From assembly GCA_009784375.1 (NCBI GenBank), contig WRBV01000001.1, forward strand, positions 190,324 to 254,323: a stretch of DNA of 64,000 nt. The letters run 5' to 3'. Positions 25,504 to 36,700 of this stretch are shown piece after piece. Position 1 is the stretch's first letter. The number at the start of each line of letters is the position of its first letter. The notes below the pieces were generated by a model that did no database searches, had not been told where the DNA came from, and saw only the letters and a program-made list of their open reading frames with translations. This DNA is from Bacillota bacterium (GTDB lineage: Bacteria > Bacillota > Clostridia > Christensenellales > UBA1242). The translations under genes and the position numbers were made by a program.

Positions 25504-25932
25504 GTGATTGAATTTCTTGAAATTGCATATAAACAAGCCGAACGTGCCTTTAAACAAGGCGAAGTGCCAATTGGGGCTGTGGTTGTGCAAAATGGCAAAG
25601 TGATATCAAAAGCATATAACAAGCGTGAAAGGACACAAAACGCATTAAACCACGCAGAAGTCATTGCAATAAACAAAGCATGTAAAAAGTTAAAGAGCTG
25701 GCGTCTTGATGATTGTATTCTATACGTAACTTTGCAGCCTTGTGTAATGTGTTCGGGGGCAATATTAAATTCACGAATTAAAAAGGTCATAATTGGCGCA
25801 AGGTCAGACCGAACCAATGATATAGAAATATTTCAGGACAATAATCTTAATCATAAAACCGAAGTTGAATTTATCGATTGTGATAAATGCTCGGAAATTC
25901 TGAAAAAATTCTTTGCAAGTAAAAGAAGTTAA
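25504..25932 (+). CDS. tadA: tRNA adenosine(34) deaminase
   Basis: A 142-residue TadA that makes inosine at the wobble position of tRNA-Arg(ACG). The zinc motifs are clear: HAEVIAI (His and catalytic Glu, near residues 50-56) and PCVMC (near 80-84), with the family's EVPIGAVVV early on. The start is GTG 25504, because AAAGGAG (25488-25494) is 9 nt upstream; a GTG at 25474 would add ten poorly conserved residues and lacks an RBS. It follows the second CPBP gene by 45 bp. Confidence 0.92.
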   Translation: MIEFLEIAYKQAERAFKQGEVPIGAVVVQNGKVISKAYNKRERTQNALNHAEVIAINKACKKLKSWRLDDCILYVTLQPCVMCSGAILNSRIKKVIIGARSDRTNDIEIFQDNNLNHKTEVEFIDCDKCSEILKKFFASKRS

Positions 25933-25960
25933 TTTCGTTTTAATTTTTGGACTTTTAATT

Positions 25961-25966
25961 TATACT
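25961..25966 (+). promoter_or_regulatory. -10 element adjoining the DUF4097-like start
   Basis: TATACT, then AGGGT, then ATG 25972. No -35 with more than a weak match was found. Confidence 0.5.
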
Positions 25967-25971
25967 AGGGT

Positions 25972-27591
25972 ATGAGCAGAGCGGCGAGGACGGTCTCGGC
26001 ATATGTGGCGGGTGCGATACTCGGCATTTTCCTTGTTGTGTTTGGGATATTTGCGCTTATATTTTGGTTTCCACGTGACCTTACATTCCTTGGGATGGGT
26101 AACGTTAATCAAAGAGAAAGTTTTACGCGATATGGTTGTGCTGATGTTCGAGAAGTCTTGGACAGCAGGAATATAATAGTCAACTCGTCACGTACCGATA
26201 TAATGATCAGAGCAACTAACCCAGGTCAAGCAGACGAAGGTACAATAGTTATATACGAAGATGCAAGGGGAATCACCTTTAACGGTAACCACAGAACTCA
26301 TATTTCTTGGACGCAAACACTTACGCCCGAGAGAGAAGTGTTTTATCAAATAAACGTACATGAACCATCAGGTATGGTACAAAGGCGTGCACTTGTAACG
26401 ATTAACATCATAAGTGATGGTTCGGCACCGTTGCCTTTTAATTTTATATTTAACACAGGCACGGCTAATGTAACGTTTGCGGGTGATTCGCCTGCCGACT
26501 TTTTACTTGTCGAAAGTGTAGTAATTAATCCAGGCTCGGTTGGAATATTCACTTTCCCACAGCCTGCGAACCCTTCAATTGGAAGAAACTTCGAGATGGA
26601 ATTACAAAACCTTGTTGTTCATGCATCTCCCGCGACTGTACGTGCACCAGACGGAGTTACCCAGAGCGTTATAATACATGGAAACCATGGGAACTATACA
26701 TTTGGTGAAGTGGGAACACTTTATGTGCCAAACAGCACAAGTGTAAATATAACAACAAGAGAAATCCACGGCAGCGTACATATCAATTCACGTGGTGGGA
26801 CTATGAATTTGGGTATCGTGAACAGTAGCGTGACAATGACCGCCACAACAGGTCGGTTAAACGCATCCCGAATATCTGGTAATGTGGACTTTACAACAAC
26901 TTCGACAGGTAGTGTAAACGTTACAGAGATAATAGGAACCTTGGACGTAGAAACAAATGCAGGAAGCGTAAATGTAAGGTCTGTTCACGGAAATGTGAAT
27001 ATCAACAGCAGGCGTGCGCCAATTCATCTTGGTACTGGAACAGGTTCAAGCCCAGTCCCAGGAATGCGAGGCAATGTGACTATTAATAACACATATGGTG
27101 TGACAAACGTTTATTTTATGAACGGTATCATAGGGGCCCCAAGTCTTGATTTTGTTGGTTTTGATGGAAATATCAACGCAAGGAATATCGTTGGACGAAC
27201 TAACATTCTTATCGAAAGTGGCGGTCGTGCCCAAGTATCGGCAGGCTTCAGGCGAGTCCAAGGAAATCAAAATGAGATTAGATATATAGGAAGTACAGAC
27301 CCACGCTCGAACTTTGGTAATGTCCGAGTAATATTGCAAGGTCCTCTTAACGCAAACCCAGCATTTAACGCATTTAATTTTAATGTTTCTGATTCGCGAA
27401 GTGCGCGTGACTTTACTGGATGGTTTGTGCCAGGAAGACCAAACCCTCCATCTAATGCAACACAACATGGTGTAGAAATTCCTAATATAAATGCTCCTGG
27501 CGGTGCGCCTTGGCCTGTTATGGGCGGTTCGGGTGCAAATGTATTAAATGTATTTACGACTAACGTTGTTCGTTTGGAATGGGGACGATAA
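25972..27591 (+). CDS. Membrane-anchored protein with DUF4097-like beta-helix
   Basis: A 539-residue protein with an N-terminal membrane anchor (AYVAGAILGIFLVVFGIFAL, residues about 10-29). The C-terminal half (about 215-430) repeats short strands such as VHINSRGGTMNLG, VNVRSVHGNVNINSRRAP, typical of DUF4097 and other right-handed beta-helix or adhesin-like domains in which alternating residues stack. It is probably exposed on the cell surface; no catalytic motif was seen. The TATACT adjoining the ATG suggests a leaderless message. It lies directly upstream of the giant GLUG gene. Confidence 0.7.
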   Translation: MSRAARTVSAYVAGAILGIFLVVFGIFALIFWFPRDLTFLGMGNVNQRESFTRYGCADVREVLDSRNIIVNSSRTDIMIRATNPGQADEGTIVIYEDARGITFNGNHRTHISWTQTLTPEREVFYQINVHEPSGMVQRRALVTINIISDGSAPLPFNFIFNTGTANVTFAGDSPADFLLVESVVINPGSVGIFTFPQPANPSIGRNFEMELQNLVVHASPATVRAPDGVTQSVIIHGNHGNYTFGEVGTLYVPNSTSVNITTREIHGSVHINSRGGTMNLGIVNSSVTMTATTGRLNASRISGNVDFTTTSTGSVNVTEIIGTLDVETNAGSVNVRSVHGNVNINSRRAPIHLGTGTGSSPVPGMRGNVTINNTYGVTNVYFMNGIIGAPSLDFVGFDGNINARNIVGRTNILIESGGRAQVSAGFRRVQGNQNEIRYIGSTDPRSNFGNVRVILQGPLNANPAFNAFNFNVSDSRSARDFTGWFVPGRPNPPSNATQHGVEIPNINAPGGAPWPVMGGSGANVLNVFTTNVVRLEWGR

Positions 27592-27608
27592 AAACCTTGT
27601 TATTTTGT

Positions 27609-27637
27609 TTGCTTACTGCTAATAAAAAATATATAAT
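27609..27637 (+). promoter_or_regulatory. Promoter of the giant GLUG-repeat gene
   Basis: TTGCTT (27609-27614), 17-bp spacer, TATAAT (27632-27637); a second TATAAT is at 27648-27653. The leader is about 60 nt and contains GTTTGGGGGACA before the TTG start. Confidence 0.55.
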
Positions 27638-27705
27638 TTAAGTAAACTATAATCGGGTGAATTAGGTTCTTTTAATCATCCGTTGGTTTGGGGGACAAAA
27701 GAAAT

Positions 27706-30700
27706 TTGAGCAAAAGAAATAAAATAATCCTCGGAGCAATGGTGGGACTTGTACTCATAGGTGTCCTTGCCATTATTTTGTCGACCACGGGCGGTGGTAA
27801 TGCCGCACAAATGCGAATTAGTGCAAACACAACAAATGTCAATATAACAATGCAGATGTCGGTCCAAAACAATCAAATAGTCCCACCAGCAATAGCACAA
27901 AGATTCCAGGATGTTATCGTTACAGTATCACGTGCGCCAAGTGAAATAGGAAGTGGTGTACATGCATATTCGCTTGACCAAAATGTTGCAACGGCATGGG
28001 TAGAAGCCCGAAGCGGGGATAGAAACTGGGTTCGTATTGTCGGTCAAGGTGCAGGTCAAACAAGAATACGTGTTATGAGCCACGGTGGGCAAAGAACAAT
28101 GTACATAAATGTTCGTGTTGATGTGCCTGCCCAAGACTTTGTTGTTCGTGACCCAAGGTTTGGGGTTATACATAATCAGATTGCGCCAAATTCTATCGAA
28201 TTTGTCGAGAGCGATTTTAATTTCTTTGCAACAACTAATCATAACTTTGATGTAGCAACAAGCATCAATACAATCGACTTTTCATTTGCCCCAGGTACAG
28301 AAACCCACGGCACCCGTATAGATGGAAACCGATTTATTGTATATCCTGGATCAACAATCGGAGTTGTCCAAGTACGTGCAACATTGCGACGTAATACGGC
28401 AATAACGCGTGACTTCCCAGTCCACATATTCCCATCAACTTCATTTGGTGATTTGGGTCTTCGTGATATGACAGGGTCCCAGATTTCAAATTCGGGTCTT
28501 GTAATTGCACCACTTGTTCTTAACAATACGCTTGCTGCTCCTAATTTTATTGATTATGATTTGACCATAGCAAACATACCAATCTCGAACACAAGAAATA
28601 TTGCATATGGTAACCTTACATACAGGTACCAGTTAATTAATCATAATGAAAATATAACTTATGTTTTGGAAGAGACGCCTGACCAATTTCGAGTAATGGG
28701 GAAGACACCTGGACATACGTATGTAGATGTAATGGTTTTCCCAGTATTACAAGTCGGGGCAAATACAATCTTTTTTAACAGAACACAAGATTCTCATCTT
28801 CAAAGAACGCGAAGAATAAGGGTTGAAGTCCGTAATACATTCCGTGATGATCAATTAAGATTTACCGAAGATAATGACATCAACAATGAGTTCGATGATA
28901 TATATGCATTCTTTGCAATTGGACGTAATGACAGATTTAATTTCAATGTTACAATGACAGATGATGTTATGGTCAACAATACACCATCACATCCTTTGAA
29001 TAACAGAGTTACATTTGATATTATTAATTCGCCAATACCTGTTCCTTCGACACAGATTGGTACGTTTTTTAATATTACATATTCACCTACTGCGGCACGT
29101 GAGCCTAATGCAACTACTACAATGATTTCGCCGCATTTTACCAATGGTGTGCCATATAATTCATACTTCTCGATTTCCTTTGTTTCTAACCCAGGCTTTG
29201 CAGGCGGTGATCCAAGTATAATTAGCCAGTTTATGGCGGCATCAAGTGATTTAATCCCAGAACAAGACCGATTAATGCTTGAAGTACGAAGTATTGCAAT
29301 GCGTGCAGATGGTGAAACTCCACTTGCATCAAAGCGAATACCTTTGCGGGTTATACGCTCGGTCACCGAGATGCATGCCGAGAACTCAGCGGGAGACATA
29401 ATAACAACATTGTTCCCAGTACGTAACGGAGTATCAAATCCATTTGATTTCTATGTTGCGACCGACCTTGGTGATGATGCGGTGGCAAATCGTTTTTCAT
29501 GGACATTATCACAAAATGCACGAACACCATACGGTGAATTATTCAACATAACTCGTGAACCAGCGACAGTCGGGGGAAGACTTGGTTTTTCAATTGCGGT
29601 GAATCCAACCATTGCCGATGACGTGCGAATTGGTGTGGAGTATTACATAGATATAAGATATATAAGTGGTTACACAATTCGATTGCCTATACTTGTTCAA
29701 GAAAGACTTGAATCCTATACGTATGATGTCATTGGTCTAAGTGGTAATGCACAAATTTTCGAACCGCGCAATACTACACGATTGTCTGGCGGTGTTAATT
29801 TGTTCTTGCGAATTGATGGAACATATTCATTAAATATTAATGCAATGCCAACACATGCAAGTGTATTCGCATCAATGATTCCATCAAGCACAAGCATTAT
29901 TGTTTGCAATACAACATTTACTTTCCGACCAACAGAGGAAGGTCAATTCACAATTAATGTTTCACTTGGTTCTGTTAACCCAGACGTTTTAATTGGAATT
30001 GATCGAGACTTTGTAATTAATATCACGGTAATTAATCCGATTATGCGGGCTGATTTTTCTCATAATTGGGAAAGAATTTATTCGGTCAATACATTGTCAC
30101 ATTTCGCAAGTCCTTTGGTAGAGGGAAGTTTCCTTGATTTCACACTTGACTTTGAATTTGCTGGTGGAGGAAACACAAGCTCGACTATTAATATCACTAC
30201 AAGTTATACAAGCCCAAATATAAGGTTAGAACAACTTGGATGGAATTCGTTCCGAGTACATGGACTATGGGATACGGGTGAAGATATTTTCGATACAATA
30301 TCATTCGAAATTGAACAAACATTCCATGGTTACACAAGGTCGTTTACATTCGGAAGCCCACGTGTATTTCATCTTAACGTCCGAGAAGTTGAAATGATTC
30401 AAAGCATTCACCTTCGTAACGTTGGTGAAACATTGAACATGACGCTTAACGCACAGGGTACTCAATCTATGACTGTGCTTACAACACCATATCCTATCGA
30501 AGGTGTGCATAATCTTGATATTGGATTTGCGTTCTTGGTTGGTGGAACTATATTCAATCCAAACGGTACACTTATCCAAAATATCCCTGGTATCGTTTCT
30601 GTGAACAATGCTGGTCAAATCACAGCAATACACAGTAACGTCGGCGTACATCAACATGATGTAAGGTTAGTGGTCTTTGCATTCGACAGCATCCGTCGTG

Positions 30701-33700
30701 ATGGTGGCGGAAATCTTGTATTTAATCCAATAGAACTTGTGCATGTTCCTGTTAATGTGTACATATTTAATCCACATGATGGTGATGGACAATTCTTGAT
30801 TGAAACACGTGAACAATTCCTTACACATTTTGGTTTTGTCGCGGCTACTGGTGTCCCGAATTCTATTCGTGGGCGAATTCAAACAATTGGTGTACAGAAT
30901 TTCCTTTACTATGAAAGGGCACAAAGAAACCAAGCGGCTGACATAGTTACTGGGTACTTCCGACTTGCTGCAGACATTGACTTTTCGGGAATTTTGCTTG
31001 AACCAATTTCTCATTTCAATGGAACATTAACAGGTGTCCGTACAGCCGAAATCAGAGGCGGAGCCGAAGAACAAGAATCAAAATGGCAATTACAAAACAT
31101 GTCGTTCAGAACAAGAACGGGTGTTAATGCTTGGACTCAATGGTCTACCGCGGTGGGTGCGGGTGGAACCGAAAATGTTGGTTTGTTTGGCACGATTGGA
31201 ACAAACGGATTGGTACAAGGAATTTCGTTTACAAATGCACACTTGCATGTAAATTTTAACAGAATGTCACTTCCTGCGACATTCCATAATAGAAACATCA
31301 ACGTAGGTATGCTTGCAGGGATTAACAATGGTATTGTGAGTGATATTTCGGTTCACTTTGAAAATGCTAACTATATTGCGACTGGGTTTGAAAGATTAAA
31401 CATTGGTGCGGTAGTTGGTCTTAATAACAATATAATACGTGAAGAAAATCGAATGCGAACAACTGGTCTTATACGTGTTGGTTTTGCACCAAATGACCAA
31501 CACTTTGCTGTTAATAGAAGAGTCACAAATATAAACGCAGGTGGTGTTGCTGGACGTAACTCGCTTAATGGAACTATATCTGGGCGTAATGCGGGCGGAA
31601 TATTACAAGACAACATAGAAGTTGTCAGCCAGGTAACATTACTCATCGTCGACCAAGAAAACGTTGTTACCGATGAAATGGATAAAAACGTCGGTGGTAT
31701 CGTCGGGCGTAACGATGGGATAGTAAGAGAAATTTCAGCAGAAGCGGTAATCTTCAGCGCAGCTCGCGGTAATGCGGGTGGTCTTGTTGGTTTTAACACA
31801 GGTCTTCTTGAAAACAGCTATACAACAAGTGCAATATACGCCCGTGGCGCATTAGGTGGTATTGCAGGTCGCAACACAGGAATAATTCAAAATACATATT
31901 TTGATATGTATATCAACACAACAATCGGAAGAAATATTCAACCATTGCTTCGTACTCATGTCCCAGCAGCAATAAGAGAACAAAACCCAGGCTGGGATCA
32001 ATTCTATGCTGGTCTTATTGTTGGACGTGACGCAAATACAACAGTCGTCGAGGCAAATCCAACAATAGTTGGTGGAGTTGTCGGACGTAACAGCGGAAAC
32101 GTATTTAACAGCTTTGCGTCAAGTATCTTCACACGTGATACAACACATGTGTTTACACAACATCCAACAATTCATGCACTTGAATACAGAGGAGACATCT
32201 ATATCCATGGTGCACAAAATGTCATAGTTGGTGGGGTAATCGGAAGGCAAGAGGGCGGTAATGGACACAACCAGGTCGAGGGAGTCTATTCAAATCTTTT
32301 GATAAACTATAACTCTAGCGGTGTTCGTGGTGCTCCAATCATTGGTGGAGTTATCGGTGAAATAAGGCATGATGCAAATGCAACAATAATTGCAGCATAC
32401 TCGTACAATCAATATCGTATAAACGCACATGCACAAGAATTTACTGGGCTTGCAAATACTCAACTTGCCATTGCGGGTGTGGTTGGGCGTAACAACAATC
32501 TTTTAAATGTAAATGACGTTCAATTTATTTTGACTTATGCTGTGCTTGAAACATCTCAGGTAGAATGGATAGGATTACCAACAGGTGCTGCAAGAATTTT
32601 CCCAATCACAGGAATAAATCTTGGAAGCGTTCTTAATGTTGGAACTGTGTTGACTGGTGCAAGTACTATGAGAAATATTAATCTTGCAACATGGACAGAT
32701 TCTGGACATGCTGCGGTTGATTATTTTATTAACTTTTCTAATGCGGATATTTATGACTTGACTGGGCTTACATCTCTTGAATTTGAGTCTCGTGTAGGGT
32801 TTGGTTTTCCAATGGTAAGAATGTCATTCGAACCAACCGATTACCAGTTCGAACTTCCATTATTTATCGCAACACCAACGGCAATTGTTCTTCAGCTTCA
32901 CAGTCAAGCGGCTCTGTCGGCACGCTTCGGTGCCCAGCTTAATAACCGTGGTGAATTCAACTATGTTGTTATTGCCGATAATAACCCAGTAACTGGGACA
33001 CAGAGTGCTGCATTGTTTTATTCAAGTGGTGGCACAAGATCAGGTCCAGTAGACGTTGCAAACCGTTATTTCTTGGACGACCTTTTCACACAAAGGGTAA
33101 GCCCATCAATCGCAAGTCGTCGTATGGAAATTACAATCACCGATGAAAATGTTGCTTGGCTTGGACGTGATACAAGCACAGGTGAGCCAAGATTCTTTAT
33201 CCAGTTGACTGGAGTTCTTGGAAGCTTTGAAATTCATGCAACAAGCACGCGACATGAAGAAGGATTGGCAATAGTTGGAAAAGTAAGATTTGACGTAGTC
33301 CCAGCAATCGCAACACAGACATTGACACGTGATGCTATCTCAACACTTGCAAGACAAAGTCTTTTAACAAATGACCGTAATAACTTTAATCACGGTCTAA
33401 GTGTTCAACGTGGTACAACAATATCACTTCGCGGTGCAATTTTGCCGAATCCGAACGGATGGGAAATCATAAGCCACAAAACATATGCATTTGATGGTGT
33501 ATTTATAATGAATTATTCAAACGGTGCGCCAATATTAATGAACCGTGTTGAAGAAGATGGATTTAATTTCCATTTTATACCAAGAATGCAAGTGGGAGAT
33601 ATGGTTTACCTTCTTGGTTCATTGGAAATTGTTCTTAATATTGATGTTTATGATGGGGCGATATATCTTGACTTCAGACAAGACCAGGTAACATTCGATG

Positions 33701-36700
33701 GTTCAAACGCAGCGATATACAGCGGAGTATTCATAACAGATATCACACCAACAGCGTTTAATGTTATGAACTTGACAACATTAACCGAGGAACAGCGAAT
33801 TGAAATATTTACAACATTAACTCGCTTTAATTTTTTCACAGAAGATAATTATCATACATTGTTCACAGATGGAAATATCACAAGAATTCATATAACCGAC
33901 CAAGGTCGAAGTTTCTTTCTTGTCTTTGAATTGTTTGTCGAGCCTGTTATCGCACTTGCAAATGGATATTTCGAATATCGTTTTAACATTAACCTGTCGA
34001 TTGAAATAGATATGCGTGCATACACAGATATCCCAGGCGGAAACTTGTTCGAAACACCAGGGGCAATGCCAATTGGATTGTTCGGAAGAATTGACGTTAT
34101 CGAGCAAAACCTTGATGGTCGTGTAAGAAATCTTTTACGTGATTCAGCCAACGTTGACATCATTCCACAGGTACTCGAGACAATAACTATTCAACATTAT
34201 ACAAGTACAACCCGAGCTGGTCTTCCAATTTATCAAATGCGTGTGACCGACATGGAAAATCAAAACTGGAACGTGTTCACAGACATAGACCCAGTAGGAA
34301 GTTTATTAAAAGTTTATGCACATCCATTCTTTTCAAATATTGAAAGCTTTTCATTAGAATCATCAAGAGTAGAGCAGGTGATTGGACAAAGACCAACTGG
34401 TCAAGGAAACGAGACCGAGGACATTATTCGTGAATGGGAAATCCAATTTACACAAATGGTTTTTGACCCAATAAACGAGGTCTTTACAAACTATGGTGTT
34501 GTATCAGGTGTGTCTGGCGGTGAAATTCACCAGGTATCAACATATCGTGTACTTGCCGATGGAACACGTGTGTTTACTTGGGATGGTGTATATTACATTC
34601 AAACAAGGCTTGTAGTTATCCAAGACGATTATATCAACGACATTCCTGTAACTCCACTTGCCCCAGGTGAATTTTTCACAATATCATTGAACTTTGAATC
34701 TGTGAACGGTGCAGCTATAAATGATAGCTTTAGGCTTGGCGTTGTTCGCAGACCAGGTCTTATGTTCACGTATGATGGACAAAATACTCGTGAAGCGGTT
34801 CAAGCAATTGGAACAACACATAATCTTACGGCAACTGTGGTAGGTGATGTTGAAATCGGAGATATCACAACAACAGACATAAGACAAAGATGGCAAGATG
34901 CAATATCGATAAGCGCAAATCATCCAACGGCATCGGTCGATTCAAATGACATTTCAATTAATGTTACAAGTGCAACAGCAACAGGAGCGGTGATTTCAAT
35001 TGAAATTGGACCGACGGTTCCAGAAGGCACAAATATTATGTTGGAGATTATTGGGATATTGTTTGAAGGAGGCGACAGACTTCAATTACCAGACCCTATA
35101 TTCAATTTAACAGCGGTATTATTCCGTGTACTTGACTTCCGTGTTGACGGTGTAATGGGTAACACAATTCGACTTCGTAACAATAACCAACAACAAATGC
35201 ATCTTAGAGCAGTCGTCGACAGATACACAGGTCCAACATTAGAATTGCAACAAAGAATTGACACAGCAATCACAGCACTTGAAAATCAAATCAACACAAC
35301 CGAGCTTGTGACATGGACGGGATGGAATAACAACCGCGGTTGGATACTTAACCGAAGCGAGTGGAACCAAGAAACCGAATTTTATTACAGCGAAGTGGGT
35401 CCAGGCGGGGAAGACCGTAACGAGTTAAACTTCTTCCTTGGAAGAGGTGCAACAAGTAATATAAAGTTCATATCTGCATCAACTCCATCTGCAAGAACAA
35501 CATCTTTGGAAGTCCGAATGTACTATGAAATAGTCGGAGGTCGTTACAGCGTCCGAAGTGGTGGAACATTCAACCCAATATCAACAACATTCAGCATAGT
35601 CTCGATTCGTCAAAGCCCCGAAGATAATCCATACCAGATTTGGACCGAGTCGGACCTTATTGCTGCACTTGAAGATTCAGACAGCGCAAATGGTCACTTT
35701 ATATTAATGGCGGACATAACACTTGGAAGTACTGGAGTTGGTTGGCTTCCACGACCAATAAACTTTAATCTTGACGGTAATAACAAGAGGTTGACACTTT
35801 CACGTATTGCACAACAGACAGACGCAGCGACGGTGAACATAGGTCTATTTACAACTATTGCACAAAATCAAGTTATAAAAAATCTTAACATCGTTCCTGG
35901 CACACTTGGTGCGCGTGATCACAGTATACTTACAGTAAATTTGGGCGAACACCGTAATAACATTATCGCAAACATAGGTGTTCTTGCTGGGATTAATAAC
36001 GGAATTGTTACAAACGTCGCAATTTTGCCAGCCGCTCAATTTTATAATAATGACGGAACTCCACATCTTCGCCATGGTCACCAAGTTGCAAGTTTTGGAA
36101 CAACACAAAACCCACACAGTACATTTGACATCGACAATGACCGCGCAAGGGCAAGGTTGCACATTATTACTAATAGAACTGAATCCCATCTTCGGGTAGG
36201 TGGATTGGTCGGTCAAAACAGCAGCAATGGTGTAATATCAAATAGTCGTGTTCTTGTTGATATCGAGGCGACTCTTCCTCAGCTAGAGCATGATTTACCA
36301 GGTAACTTTGCAGCACGTACAGCATATATCGCAGGATTCGTCGGAGAAAACAGCGGTTACATAGTCTCAAGCTTTTATCGTGATGGAAATGTTAACAACA
36401 GGATTCGACCTAACCAAGGTGGTGGTGCGGGAATCGATAGATTTTCAAGAACAGCGGGTTTCGTAGGATTGAACCGTGGAATTGTTCGTGGCAACTATGT
36501 TCAAGGTGCAACAAATACAATCGATCAAGCAGATGGAGGTGTCCGTCGAGGTGCAATCTTAAGTAATTATAACGTTACTGGGTTTGTGTATGTTAACATA
36601 GGAACAATTCAAGATGCATTTGTAAACATTACTCTTGGAGGAAGCCAGGAAAGGATAGGTTTCGTACGTCATAACTCGACATTGACTGGTGTTACAGGTA

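Noticed and set aside
27676..27900. Minus-strand open frame at the start of the giant gene
   Set aside because: It lies antisense to the signal-anchor codons and has no RBS.
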